From contig CAMYVY010000005.1 in assembly GCA_947302715.1 (NCBI GenBank), forward strand, positions 1 to 64,000: a stretch of DNA of 64,000 nucleotides. Reading direction: 5' to 3'. Position numbers and translations under genes: made by a program. Positions 26,930-36,035 of this stretch are shown piece by piece; positions within the stretch are counted from its first letter, which is position 1; the number at the start of each line of letters is the position of its first letter. This DNA is from an uncultured Clostridia bacterium. Lineage in GTDB: Bacteria; Bacillota; Clostridia; Peptostreptococcales; Anaerovoracaceae. The notes under the pieces are model-generated. The model made no database searches and was not told where the DNA came from. It saw only the letters and a list, made by a program, of their open reading frames with translations.

Positions 26930-27361
26930 TTAGAAGCCATACTTTAGAAGAGATTCTGCCACTTTTTCGGGTTCCATCTTTCCGCTGTTATCGGGAGCGT
27001 CCCAGACTTCTTTGGCCCAAACCTCTATCTTCTTTTTGACGCCCATAGTCACAAGTTCCCTGTCTATATGAGCGTACTCTTTTAGTGATTCCGGAATTAT
27101 GATTCGTCCCTGCTTGTCGAATGTGCATTCCTCAGCATTACTGAAGACCGCTCTAACGAACCTTCTTGCATTTAAATCAGATTCAGGAATATCTTCCATT
27201 TTTTCAGCTTGCTTGTCCCAATCTTCCAGTGAATAGATGCAAAGACATCCTTCGAGTCCAATTGTGATAATGCATCCTTCCCCGAGTTGAGCCCTATGCT
27301 TTGCGGGAACAATCATACGATTTTTCGCATCTATTGAATTGTTGTATGTTCCCATGAACAT
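26930..27361 (-). CDS. mraZ: transcriptional regulator MraZ
   Basis: This protein of 143 residues is the first gene of the division cluster. The start at 27361 follows GGAGGAAAATCT and matches the conserved N terminus MFMGTYNNSIDAKNR. Frames extending further upstream would cross its own promoter. It holds two SpoVT/AbrB-like halves, each with a DxKxR motif (DAKNRMIVP and DKQGRIIIP). MraZ forms a ring that binds direct repeats upstream of its own gene, and such repeats are present here. Confidence 0.95.
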   Translation of the reverse strand: MFMGTYNNSIDAKNRMIVPAKHRAQLGEGCIITIGLEGCLCIYSLEDWDKQAEKMEDIPESDLNARRFVRAVFSNAEECTFDKQGRIIIPESLKEYAHIDRELVTMGVKKKIEVWAKEVWDAPDNSGKMEPEKVAESLLKYGF

Positions 27362-27419
27362 AGATTTTCCTCCAACGAAAATCCCCACCGGAGACACTAA
27401 GCCTATACTAATTAATAGA

Positions 27420-27455
27420 ATATTACACCACTTCTCACCACATTTCAACACTTTT
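27420..27455 (-). promoter_or_regulatory. mraZ promoter overlapped by a three-repeat MraZ operator
   Basis: Three consecutive 10-bp units fill 27426-27455; on the minus strand they read AAAAGTGTTG, AAATGTGGTG and AGAAGTGGTG. This matches the AAAGTG-type MraZ box described in Mollicutes. The -35 TTGAAA (27443-27448) lies inside the repeats, and the -10 TAATAT (27420-27425) follows after exactly 17 bp. MraZ should therefore control this promoter directly. Confidence 0.8.
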
Positions 27456-27513
27456 TGGATAAAAGTATGCATTTTTTCGTTTATTTAAGGTTTTTAAGAA
27501 ACTACTTTCCCAC

Positions 27514-27547
27514 CAAATAAAAAATGACACAAGATTTTGTGCCATTT
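27514..27547 (-). terminator. terminator after the GIY-YIG gene
   Basis: AAATGACACAA pairs with TTGTGCCATTT (one mismatch, 4-nt loop), followed on the minus strand by TTTTTTATTT. It separates the GIY-YIG gene from the mraZ promoter. Confidence 0.7.
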
Positions 27548-27602
27548 CTATGAAAGCCTTCACCATATTGATTCCTATTCTTGATATTTTTTTTGTGTCA
27601 AA

Positions 27603-27878
27603 TCACGCCTCATCGGACTTCCCCACAAGCTTCTCCTTTGCAGCCTTTGATAGACGCTTAATGGCAGCCTCTCTCTTCATCGCTTCCTCTTTTGTTTCAA
27701 AGCACTCATAATAGACCAGCTCAACCGGAAGTCTGGATCTGGTATATTTTCCGCCATTACCCGAATTATGCGTCAGAACCCTCTTCTCCAAATTATTGGT
27801 CCATCCTGTATAGAGACTTCCGTCGGAACATCTTAAAACATATGTATAATTCACTTTTTTCAAATAATTATCTTTCAT
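27603..27878 (-). CDS. GIY-YIG nuclease-superfamily protein (UPF0213 type)
   Basis: This protein of 91 residues is a stand-alone GIY-YIG domain. It has YTYVLRCSDGSLYTGWTN at 11-28, where YV and YTG are the GIY and YIG elements. The usual Arg (EKRVLTHN) and the Lys/Arg-rich C-terminal helix are also present. Family members are single-domain endonuclease-like proteins of uncertain cellular role. The ribosome binding site is weak. It is transcribed divergently from the ABC exporter. Confidence 0.85.
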   Translation of the reverse strand: MKDNYLKKVNYTYVLRCSDGSLYTGWTNNLEKRVLTHNSGNGGKYTRSRLPVELVYYECFETKEEAMKREAAIKRLSKAAKEKLVGKSDEA

Positions 27879-27936
27879 GGCAATTATTATATCATACTTT
27901 TGGCTGATATTTTTTGAAATAGTTATCGAATTGTTA

Positions 27937-27965
27937 TTGAAATGTTATTACTGTCATGATACAAT
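27937..27965 (+). promoter_or_regulatory. promoter of the ABC exporter genes
   Basis: TTGAAA (27937-27942) and TACAAT (27960-27965) are separated by 17 bp, 69 bp upstream of the ATPase start. Confidence 0.6.
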
Positions 27966-28033
27966 ATCATCGGGTGATTAGGAATTTAATAACCAATAGT
28001 ATGATTGCAGAAGGCTTTTGTTTGGGGTAGATA

Positions 28034-28735
28034 ATGAGCTTCGTAGAATTTTCGCATGTAAAAAAAGTCTATCACGTTGGTGAAGTTGATATAGAAGCAC
28101 TGCGGGATGCCAGTTTCGAAATAGAAAAGGGTGAAATCGCAGTTATAGTAGGAGCTTCCGGCGCCGGAAAAACGACACTTCTTAACATACTCGGGGGTAT
28201 GGATCAGCTTACATCCGGTACTGTCAGACTCGGAGACAGAGTTATTTCCGATCTTACAGAACACGAACTTACAACCTATCGTCGTTACGATATAGGTTTT
28301 GTTTTTCAGTTCTATAATTTGATTCAAAATCTTACCGCTCTTGAAAACGTATCTTTGGCTACCCAGATTTGCAAGGAACCCATGGATCCGAACGAAGTTT
28401 TGGAAATGGTGGGTCTTTCCGATCGTAAATACAATTTCCCCTCCCAGCTTTCCGGAGGAGAACAACAGAGAGTAGCTATCGCAAGAGCGCTTGCAAAGAA
28501 TCCAAAGTTGCTCCTTTGCGATGAGCCTACCGGTGCGCTTGATTACAATACCGGAAAATCTATTCTTAAACTCCTCCAGGACACCGGAAGAAAAACCGGA
28601 ATGACGATTGTAATCATCACTCACAACCAAGCCATTACGGCAATGGCCGACAGGGTCATAAAGGTCAAGAATGGAATGGTTACGGAAGTCATCAAGAACG
28701 ATAACCCAATCTCTGTTGATGAAATCGAATGGTAG
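28034..28735 (+). CDS. ABC transporter ATP-binding protein, MacB/LolD type
   Basis: This ATPase of 233 residues powers a two-gene ABC system. Walker A is GASGAGKTT near residue 38. The Q loop is in [13 protein letters not shown], the signature is [15 protein letters not shown], Walker B is [12 protein letters not shown], and the switch His is in VIITHN. This is the lipoprotein/peptide-exporter (type VII) subgroup, which partners with FtsX-like permeases. The permease gene follows 6 bp later. Substrates in this class include lipoproteins, antimicrobial peptides and mechanical coupling to hydrolases; none can be chosen here. Confidence 0.93.
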   Translation: MSFVEFSHVKKVYHVGEVDIEALRDASFEIEKGEIAVIVGASGAGKTTLLNILGGMDQLTSGTVRLGDRVISDLTEHELTTYRRYDIGFVFQFYNLIQNLTALENVSLATQICKEPMDPNEVLEMVGLSDRKYNFPSQLSGGEQQRVAIARALAKNPKLLLCDEPTGALDYNTGKSILKLLQDTGRKTGMTIVIITHNQAITAMADRVIKVKNGMVTEVIKNDNPISVDEIEW

Positions 28736-28741
28736 GCACCT

Positions 28742-31396
28742 ATGTTAAAGCGCTCAATTTTCAGAGAAATAAAAAACTCATTTGGTAGATATGTGGCCAT
28801 CCTGGCCATCGTTGCTCTTGGTGTTGGTTTTTTCAGCGGATTGAAGGTAAGTAAGGAAGCTATGCTTTCCACGGGAGACGACTATCTTAGAGGTGTCTCC
28901 TTCTTTGATTTTCAGGGAGTTTCAACTCTTGGCTTTGACGATGATTCCATCGATGAAATAAAAAAGAGCAGTTTCGTATCGGAGGCAGAGGGGTCCATAA
29001 CCGTCGACGCATTGATGGATTTCGCCGACAACAAGGCCTTGGTTTTCAAAACCATGTCCATCCCTGAAAAACTCAATCTTCCGGTTCTAACCGGAGGACG
29101 CTTACCGGAGAAGGATGACGAATGCCTGCTCGATGACATGTGGCTGGGAATCGACAACAAGATCGGCGACACCATAAAAGTATCCGCTGAAAATGACGAA
29201 GACACTGAAGAGATGTTTAAGTTTGACGAATACACGATCGTGGGTACCGTGAGTTCTCCCCTTTACATGAATTACGAAAGAGGAACAACCTCCGTTGGAA
29301 GCGGAACGGTATCAGGTTTCCTATACATCCCAAAGGACGGCTTTGATATAGACTATTATACCTACGTCTATACGACTGTCGGTGAATATGAAGAGATTTA
29401 TTCCGATGAGTATAAGGAAAAAATCGAATCAGCCGAAGTCGAAATGGAAGAACTCTTTAACTCCGTTGCTCAAACGAGGTACGACAATCTTTTCGAAGAA
29501 TATAAAGACGAATACGATAAGGAAATCGCCAACAAGCGTGAGGAAGTTATACAGGAAGCTTTGGATGCTGCCGGTGATCTATCTGCATACGGTCCTATGG
29601 CCGATACTATAAGGGACGAAATTATAAAGGAAGCCGGAGAAACCTTTGACAAGGAAGTCGGAGAAATGCCAGATCCTCCCTTTGAAGAACCCAAGGTCTA
29701 TACCCTGGGTAGAGAAACCAACGTCGGCTACGTTTGCTTTGATAGTGATACAAGCATCATTAACAGCATAGCGAGGATCTTCCCCGTATTTTTCTTTATC
29801 GTTGCCGCTCTCGTTTGCATAACCACCATGACCAGAATGGTTGACGAACAAAGGACACAGATTGGAGTTTTAAAAGCTCTCGGATATAGCAATCATGCGA
29901 TACTTGATACATACCTCTTCTATTCCGGTTCCGCATCGATAATAGGTGGTTTAATAGGTTTCTTTGTTGGTTCCTATCTATTCCCCTATGTTATTTGGCA
30001 CGCCTATACGATGATGTACGACTTCTCAGATTCGGTTAATTTCATTTTAAACGCAAGGCTCGGAATAATAACCATTGCAACTGCGATTATTTGTATAGTT
30101 GGTGCAACCCTTTTCTCTTGTCTCTCGGACACGAAGGAAGTACCAGCAGAGCTGATAAGACCAAAGGCACCGGATCCGGGAAAACGAATCTTCCTCGAAA
30201 AAATATCCTTCATTTGGGACAAAATTGGATTCCTTTACAAGGTATCCCTTCGCAATATTTTCAGATACAAAAAAAGATTTCTCATGATGATCGTCGGAAT
30301 CAGCGGATGCACTGCGCTTCTTTTGGCGGGCTTCGGCATAGAGGATTCCATCAGTCACATTGCAGATTTGCAATACTCAGAGATATCGCTTTACGACTAC
30401 AGCATCGTCTTTGATGATGATTTTTCCGAATCGGACAGAATAGAGTTTATCAATGATATTGAAAAAGATGGAAACGCTGAAGAAATCATGTTCTGCGAAC
30501 AGCTTACTATGAATTTCCTCGGAAGCGCAGGCAATCCTCTTAGGCTTATTGCAGCGGACTTTGGTAATATCGATAAGTTCATCGACCTTCACTATCATGG
30601 AGAAAAAATAGCCGAACCCGGCCCCGGAGAAATCATAGTATGTGAAAGTTTCGCTCTTAGACACAACCTTAAAATCGGAGACACCTTCACGCTTCAGGAT
30701 GACGATTTAAATAATGCAACCTTCACGGTTTCAGCGATATGTGAAAACTATATTTACAATTATGGATACGTGACTCCGGAATCATTTACCGATGCCATGG
30801 GTCGCAATCCGAAATTCAATACCGCATTCGTGATTTCGGATCTCCCGGATAATGGCGAGGAAGGATTTGTTTCGGATGATGAAAGAGACGAAAAACTCAA
30901 TCAGACAGCGGCAAAGATTAGGGAAATGAAAGGTGTGACTTCTGTTGCCCTTGCTGATGAATTCAAGCATAGAATAGCCACCATGATGGAAAGCCTTAAC
31001 GCAATAGTCTATGTTGTTGTTGCTTCTGCCGGCGTTTTGGCATTCATCGTAATCTACAATTTGACAAACATCAATATCACGGAAAGAATACGTGAAATCG
31101 CTACCATAAAGGTTCTCGGTTTCTATCCAAACGAGACATCCGCCTATGTATTTAGAGAGAACGTATTTCTAACTGGAATAAGCGCTCTTATAGGACTTGT
31201 CCTCGGGAAATTCCTCCACGCATTTATCATAAACGAAATCAAAGTCGATATGATTTTCTTCCCTATTCGCATTCTCCCTATGAGCTATATCTATTCCTTC
31301 GTACTGACCTTCGTGTTCGCAGGAATAGTCATGTTCGCACTTTACTTCAAACTAAAGAGAGTCAGCATGGCTGAATCTCTCAAATCTGTCGAATAA
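28742..31396 (+). CDS. FtsX-like ABC permease
   Basis: This 884-residue membrane protein has the two-FtsX-domain layout. An N-terminal helix spans about 14-35. A large extracytoplasmic region follows, with an acidic coiled-coil-like stretch around 210-300. The first three-helix FtsX domain lies at about 340-475, a second extracytoplasmic domain at about 540-750, and the second FtsX domain at about 765-880 (NLTNINITERIREIATIKVL). The repeated DEQRTQIGVLKALG and IREIATIKVLG segments are the typical coupling helices. It pairs with the upstream ATPase and ends 24 bp from the convergent L,D-transpeptidase gene. Confidence 0.9.
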   Translation: MLKRSIFREIKNSFGRYVAILAIVALGVGFFSGLKVSKEAMLSTGDDYLRGVSFFDFQGVSTLGFDDDSIDEIKKSSFVSEAEGSITVDALMDFADNKALVFKTMSIPEKLNLPVLTGGRLPEKDDECLLDDMWLGIDNKIGDTIKVSAENDEDTEEMFKFDEYTIVGTVSSPLYMNYERGTTSVGSGTVSGFLYIPKDGFDIDYYTYVYTTVGEYEEIYSDEYKEKIESAEVEMEELFNSVAQTRYDNLFEEYKDEYDKEIANKREEVIQEALDAAGDLSAYGPMADTIRDEIIKEAGETFDKEVGEMPDPPFEEPKVYTLGRETNVGYVCFDSDTSIINSIARIFPVFFFIVAALVCITTMTRMVDEQRTQIGVLKALGYSNHAILDTYLFYSGSASIIGGLIGFFVGSYLFPYVIWHAYTMMYDFSDSVNFILNARLGIITIATAIICIVGATLFSCLSDTKEVPAELIRPKAPDPGKRIFLEKISFIWDKIGFLYKVSLRNIFRYKKRFLMMIVGISGCTALLLAGFGIEDSISHIADLQYSEISLYDYSIVFDDDFSESDRIEFINDIEKDGNAEEIMFCEQLTMNFLGSAGNPLRLIAADFGNIDKFIDLHYHGEKIAEPGPGEIIVCESFALRHNLKIGDTFTLQDDDLNNATFTVSAICENYIYNYGYVTPESFTDAMGRNPKFNTAFVISDLPDNGEEGFVSDDERDEKLNQTAAKIREMKGVTSVALADEFKHRIATMMESLNAIVYVVVASAGVLAFIVIYNLTNINITERIREIATIKVLGFYPNETSAYVFRENVFLTGISALIGLVLGKFLHAFIINEIKVDMIFFPIRILPMSYIYSFVLTFVFAGIVMFALYFKLKRVSMAESLKSVE

Positions 31397-31420
31397 TTAT
31401 TTAATTGCGTAAACCGTAAA

Positions 31421-32887
31421 CTACCAGATTACGACCGGTGTACCGTGCGGGAAATTGTTATATAGATATTGCGCAGAAGAATAGTCCATGTTTACACATC
31501 CGTGAGAGCCGTTGCTTTGATATATTCCTCCACCAAAGGCTCCTCTCCAAGGTGCATTATGCAGTCCGACTCCGGACCAATTGAGCGCCATCCAGAAGTT
31601 CACAAAGCTATCCCACTTTTCAATTTTTCCATCCGGAAGCTTCTCTTGTCCCTTTAAATGTGTATCGGTTTCTTTGCTTAGAATCGCAAAGACTCCCCTC
31701 GGCGTATCGAATTTATTCAGAGTTCCCGAAACCACATCCGTACTTAGGACCAGGCTTCCGCCGGAATATGCCCAAAGTCTTTGGTCTGACAAGCAAATTT
31801 CAATATAGGTACTTCCAATATCGCTTCCGTCTTCAAGTCTTGTCCATCCCTCGGAATCCCATACCGGAGTAATTTCCTCAGACTTTTTTTCCTTCATGAG
31901 GTTATATAATTTATCTACCGTTTCATCCACGTTAAGCAAAAAACCATAGGTATCTGCCCGTGTTCCGACCTCTATCTCATAGCCATATGAATTAACAAAA
32001 TACCTGCTCTCCTCATATGTGTCATACTTTGCCTGGAGGTCCCTTACGTATTCCTCAATTTTCTCTTTATCTATTCCCTTGTCGTTGTAGAAACCTATAA
32101 CATCCGGAGTCTCAAGTACCTCAGTTGCACCCGTCATATCGATGCTTATTCTCTGGAAGTTGACGGATTTATACTTTTCGAAGGTTTCCGTAAGCTTGGG
32201 ATCGTCCCTATATACATTGGGTTTGGTATAACAATCGGCTTCAACCAAATTGATTTCCGAAGCGTTGCTCTCAATCCCATCAAGGAGTGCCGACTCTAAT
32301 CTCTCTCGAATGATTTCATTTCCCGGGTCCTCAGGGACGATTTCATAAACGTCTCCCTTTCTTTCCAATGATGCATCCGTTGGTTTTCTCATCTTATCCG
32401 GATCCATTGCATCAAGTTCATCGATAAGCTCGTCCAATTTTTCCTTATCGTATGATACCTCAACCCTTCCCTTTAATTCATTTTGCCTAAAGAAGTAAAA
32501 AGGCCAAGTCCATGATGTAACACCCTCAATCCAACCCTTCTCCGGGGCAACCGCAGACTTAACATAATCAAGTTCCTCATGCAAGGAAATCTTTTCTTCT
32601 CCCTCGATTTCCTTTAGCGTAATTGATCTACTAAGTGTATCCTCGGTCATAGCCTCAGCTATGAGTTCAGGTTTTTGGAAGGAAAAATCCTTTCCATCAA
32701 AGGTTGTATTCGGGACAAAATTAGACGAAAAAAAAGCTGCTCCACCCAAATATATGCCTAAAATCGGAACCAAAACGGCAGCAGCAATAAGCCCAAATGG
32801 CTTTTTCTTTTTTTCTGTATCGGATAGGGAGGCATCAGTAGAAGCTTCTTCCATATCCCTGTATTTTTGTTTATCGTGCTTCGACAA
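31421..32887 (-). CDS. L,D-transpeptidase (YkuD) with peptidoglycan-binding region
   Basis: This membrane-anchored cell-wall enzyme of 488 residues makes 3-3 crosslinks between peptidoglycan stems. A charged cytoplasmic N terminus precedes one helix at about 32-52. The middle of the protein resembles the PG_binding_4 repeats found in such proteins. The YkuD domain occupies about 365-488, with His443 in GVGLHN and the catalytic Cys464 in SHGCVNM. The start is a TTG at 32887; an in-frame ATG at 32854 would also keep the membrane helix. An extended -10 (TGCTACAAT, around 32924-32932) is a possible promoter. Confidence 0.9.
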   Translation of the reverse strand: MSKHDKQKYRDMEEASTDASLSDTEKKKKPFGLIAAAVLVPILGIYLGGAAFFSSNFVPNTTFDGKDFSFQKPELIAEAMTEDTLSRSITLKEIEGEEKISLHEELDYVKSAVAPEKGWIEGVTSWTWPFYFFRQNELKGRVEVSYDKEKLDELIDELDAMDPDKMRKPTDASLERKGDVYEIVPEDPGNEIIRERLESALLDGIESNASEINLVEADCYTKPNVYRDDPKLTETFEKYKSVNFQRISIDMTGATEVLETPDVIGFYNDKGIDKEKIEEYVRDLQAKYDTYEESRYFVNSYGYEIEVGTRADTYGFLLNVDETVDKLYNLMKEKKSEEITPVWDSEGWTRLEDGSDIGSTYIEICLSDQRLWAYSGGSLVLSTDVVSGTLNKFDTPRGVFAILSKETDTHLKGQEKLPDGKIEKWDSFVNFWMALNWSGVGLHNAPWRGAFGGGIYQSNGSHGCVNMDYSSAQYLYNNFPHGTPVVIW

Positions 32888-33017
32888 TCCCCAAAAAACC
32901 CTTTCTTAAAAATCGCAAACCCTATTGTAGCATATTCAAAAGTATTTATCCATATTTGGGAAAGGATTTAATAAAATCTTTATAAATTACATTAATCTCG
33001 TAAATTAATCTCACACA

Positions 33018-33806
33018 TCAAACAATCGTGGAACATTTAAACATAGCTTCAACATTTACCTTCATCTCGGAACCGTCTTCGATCATGGTTTTGAAAAACC
33101 ACGTTTCATTCCCCTCTTCAGCAAGTCCCTCAGCTCTTAATACCTTAAGCGTCTTACCGAGCGTTCCCTCCTTCATAAAGCGCATGGTAAATCCTTTAAG
33201 GATTTTGTTCTCCACATCGGGAATATGATTCCAAAGCATATCCTGATACAGCGTATTATTCATGTGGAGATTCATATCACAGTCCGTATAAAGTATCTCC
33301 TTGTTTCCGCATTCAGAAAACTCCGCATCGGAAGGAAAATGAAACTTTGTCGGCAGCGTCATCTCGATAGGTTCGTCGACTTCAAAATTCGATGTGTCTA
33401 TGTCTTCAACTCTCAATATACCACCGCCGTTCAAATCGACCACGGCCCACTCGCTGTAAGCTCTGGCAACCTCCTTACCGTCTTTGCTCATCAGATAATT
33501 TCTTTTGAAAGTAGCACCCTTGCTAACGCTCGTCCATGTGGCGACGTCAACCTTGTCATACGGATGAAGCCTGTCCACTATTTCACATTTTATCCTTATC
33601 AAGATATAACTCTTCCCCTGAGAGAAGAGTTCATAATATGTCGGTCTTCGGTCCCTCATATGATGATTCGCCGTTTCCTGAAGCAATCTGACGATAACCG
33701 AAGGCTTCGCATTATTATGCGCGTCTACATCGTGAGCCATTATCTCATAATGCTCCACATAGCAGTTTATGCCTTTTATTTTTTCATCAAGATTCACACC
33801 GCTCAA
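33018..33806 (-). CDS. acyl-ACP thioesterase (FatA/FatB-like)
   Basis: This 262-residue double-hotdog enzyme releases fatty acids from acyl carrier protein. The first hotdog starts at VDAHNNAKPSVIVRLLQE. The second carries DCDMNLHMNNTLYQDML, the Asn/His catalytic segment of the family. The start is a TTG whose TTGA overlaps the stop of the upstream GTPase; GGAGGTGG lies about 10 bp before it, so translation is probably coupled. A GTG three codons later is the alternative start. The pairing with a metal GTPase is unexpected. Confidence 0.9.
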   Translation of the reverse strand: MSGVNLDEKIKGINCYVEHYEIMAHDVDAHNNAKPSVIVRLLQETANHHMRDRRPTYYELFSQGKSYILIRIKCEIVDRLHPYDKVDVATWTSVSKGATFKRNYLMSKDGKEVARAYSEWAVVDLNGGGILRVEDIDTSNFEVDEPIEMTLPTKFHFPSDAEFSECGNKEILYTDCDMNLHMNNTLYQDMLWNHIPDVENKILKGFTMRFMKEGTLGKTLKVLRAEGLAEEGNETWFFKTMIEDGSEMKVNVEAMFKCSTIV

Positions 33807-34759
33807 AACGTTGCCACCTCCGGGTCTGCAGGTATCGAAGCCTTAACGCTTTCACAGTGAAGAACCGGTCCCGCCTCTCCATAGACAGGCGTATTCTCAA
33901 CCTTTATCACTGCATCTATGTCAACCCATCCGCCGTGCTTTACGCTCTTTGCTCTGTCGTATACGGCCAGAAGTCCGGCGAATTGGATATCCGCTGCGCA
34001 GCAAGTCATGACGTGCCTTCCAAATACGAAGCTCTTGTCCGGAAGACCCGCTCCTGTTGCCACACGGCCCTTTACTCTCACAGTCTTCCCTTCATACTTA
34101 TCCGGCTCGTCGTTCACATCCCTGTACCACTCGGCAAAGTCCTCTTCTTTTATGACTATCGGATTCGCTTCAATATCAAAGGGGAGCGGATCCTGAATCA
34201 TGTCAGGTTCCGTATCGTTAGGTCCGTATTCGTAAACAATTTGATTCTTCTTGTTTGCAACGCGGACTATTTTATGGAATTCCATCTTGATATCCTGATT
34301 AAAGGTCTTCCTGTCACAGCGATTGAATATTACCAGATCAGCGGTCTTTAGTTTATCAAAAACCTGCTGTCTCATATTCTGGTTATAGGTTAAGAAGGTC
34401 GTCGCATCAGCAAAGGTCATCTCTTGATAAATAATCCATTCCTCAGGCATATTGGTGAATAGTTTTTCGAGTAGCCACATCCCATTATATTCAACTATAA
34501 CCCTATTTGCTCTGTGGATGACCTGAAGGTCGTGAAGCATTTCAGGATTTAAATCATCCTCGTCCTCAAGAATCTCTATGGCAACATCGTCAGGATTTCC
34601 ATGAAACTTGGTCTTGTCGTATTCGACTTCTCCCTCTTCACACAGAAGCAGCAGGGTTCGCTCTCCCGTATTGAAGTCGGGTCCTTCCAGGACCTCCTGA
34701 ATAAATGTAGTCTTTCCGCTTTCTAAAAATCCTGTGAACAGATATACAGGTATCTCCAT
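33803..34759 (-). CDS. G3E/CobW-family GTPase fused to a YcgQ-like domain
   Basis: This protein of 318 residues has the P-loop GFLESGKT at 10-17, as in CobW/UreG metallochaperone GTPases, and the guanine motif NRCD. It lacks the CxCC metal site of ZNG1-type members. Residues 205-318 are not the usual CobW C-terminal domain. They read GKTVRVKGRVATGAG...FVFGRHVMTCCAADIQFAG, the pattern of the C-terminal domain of the YcgQ/TIGR03943 family, whose genes accompany zinc-uptake systems in Bacillus. A role in metal (probably zinc) handling is inferred. It lies downstream of the second G3E GTPase. Confidence 0.8.
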   Translation of the reverse strand: MEIPVYLFTGFLESGKTTFIQEVLEGPDFNTGERTLLLLCEEGEVEYDKTKFHGNPDDVAIEILEDEDDLNPEMLHDLQVIHRANRVIVEYNGMWLLEKLFTNMPEEWIIYQEMTFADATTFLTYNQNMRQQVFDKLKTADLVIFNRCDRKTFNQDIKMEFHKIVRVANKKNQIVYEYGPNDTEPDMIQDPLPFDIEANPIVIKEEDFAEWYRDVNDEPDKYEGKTVRVKGRVATGAGLPDKSFVFGRHVMTCCAADIQFAGLLAVYDRAKSVKHGGWVDIDAVIKVENTPVYGEAGPVLHCESVKASIPADPEVATF

Positions 34760-34787
34760 CTTTTATTCTCCAATCCGAGTGAACAAC

Positions 34788-35939
34788 TTATACTCCAAAC
34801 AGTTCCTTTACCGCATCCTCTTCAAGACCGGCGCCAATTACACAAATCATTCCCGTCGTAGAAGCAGGACCTGTTCTCACATCAGGCTCACCCGGTACAT
34901 AATCAAAGTGGATCCACTCTCCGTCCGTGCCTTCGAGAATTCCCTTTGCTCTCAGAACTTGACCGTATTCGGCAAAATTGGAAAGCTCATTCAGGTGTGC
35001 TTCGATTTCATCCTTGCTGAATTTCTTTGTGGTCTCAACTCCCACGCTCTGGAACACCTCGTCAGCATGATGGTGATCATGATCGTGGTGATGGTGATGA
35101 TGGTGATGGTCGTGGTCGTGGTGGTGATGATCGTGATCATGGTCATGGTCGTGGTCGTGGTCATGGTCGCAGTCGCAGTGATCGTGATCATGGTCGTGGT
35201 CGTGGTCATGATCGTGGTCGCAGTCGCAGTGATCATGGTCATGGTCGTGATCATGGTCATGGTCATCATCCTCATGATGATGGTGATGATGCGCGTGCTC
35301 CTCCTCAACCTCTCTTGCAAGTCGCGCAAGCTCCGCCGCTATCCCGTTCTTCTTTTCCATGGTTTCGAGAATCTGCGGTCCGGTAAGGTTCTCCCACTCC
35401 GTCGTAATAATTTCAGCATCCTTATTGTGCTCCTTGAGCATGGCGACGCACTGCTCAAGTTTTTCCTCACTAAGTCCCTTGGTATGGCTTAGAACTATTG
35501 CACTTGCGTTTTCAATTTGGTTATTAAAAAATTCACCGAAGTTCTTCATATACATCTTGCATTTCTTGGCATCAACAACGGTGGTGAATCCGTTTAGCAC
35601 GATTTGATCGTTATGCAAATCTTCCACAGCAAGAATTACATCGCTTAGCTTTCCTACTCCCGATGGTTCAATCAATATTCTATCCGGTGAAAACTGTTCA
35701 ATAACCTGATTGAGGGCAATACCAAAATCACCGACAAGCGAACAGCATATGCATCCGGAATTCATCTCGTTTATCGTAACACCTGAATCCCTTAGAAATT
35801 CACTGTCTACGCCGATTTCACCGAATTCGTTTTCTATCAAAACTACCTGTTCTCCCTTATAAGCCTCGTCTATCAATTTCTTGATGAGCGTTGTCTTTCC
35901 TGCTCCCAGGAATCCGGAGAAAATATCAACCTTTGTCAT
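34788..35939 (-). CDS. G3E/CobW-family metal GTPase with a His/Asp-rich insert
   Basis: This 383-residue putative metallochaperone has Walker A GFLGAGKT at 9-16. The metal-binding GCICC motif has Cys63, Cys65 and Cys66. TKGL and related G-protein motifs follow. Residues of about 213-295 are almost entirely His, Asp and a few Cys (HDHDHDHCDCDHDHDH-like runs), giving dozens of potential metal ligands. A CobW C-terminal domain follows (VGVETTKKFSKDEIEAHLN and onward). Zinc is the likeliest cargo, by analogy with ZNG1 and YeiR; nickel or cobalt storage is the alternative. It precedes the second G3E gene by 28 bp. No convincing Zur box was found upstream. Confidence 0.88.
   Translation of the reverse strand: MTKVDIFSGFLGAGKTTLIKKLIDEAYKGEQVVLIENEFGEIGVDSEFLRDSGVTINEMNSGCICCSLVGDFGIALNQVIEQFSPDRILIEPSGVGKLSDVILAVEDLHNDQIVLNGFTTVVDAKKCKMYMKNFGEFFNNQIENASAIVLSHTKGLSEEKLEQCVAMLKEHNKDAEIITTEWENLTGPQILETMEKKNGIAAELARLAREVEEEHAHHHHHHEDDDHDHDHDHDHDHCDCDHDHDHDHDHDHDHCDCDHDHDHDHDHDHDHHHHDHDHHHHHHHHDHDHHHADEVFQSVGVETTKKFSKDEIEAHLNELSNFAEYGQVLRAKGILEGTDGEWIHFDYVPGEPDVRTGPASTTGMICVIGAGLEEDAVKELFGV
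35055..35300. repeat. low-complexity GTG/ATG/GTC tract encoding the His/Asp-rich insert
   Basis: About 245 bp consists of near-repeats of TGGTCATGGTCG-type units, with internal duplicated blocks around GCAGTCGCAGTGATC. The tract is inside the GTPase gene and should be length-variable by slippage in multiples of 6 bp without breaking the frame. The open frames seen on the opposite strand are by-products of this composition. Confidence 0.85.
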
Positions 35940-36035
35940 CTTGTTTCATCCCTTTCATTATATATCGACTTTATTTTAAACATGAAAATACAGCGCTTAA
36001 CGCCACCTATGTATAATACCACAAAACACGCTGTT

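Noticed and set aside
27986..28630. 214-codon frame antisense to the ABC ATPase
   Set aside because: The plus strand encodes all ABC ATPase motifs, and the antisense frame has none.
34734..35492. Long plus-strand frames rich in Met/Val or Gly/Asp/Arg opposite the metal GTPase gene
   Set aside because: They are by-products of the His/Asp repeat tract. The minus-strand frame has the P-loop and CxCC motifs.
35940..36030. Zur box upstream of the metal GTPase gene
   Set aside because: No TCGTAAT-N-ATTACGA-like inverted repeat could be found by eye.
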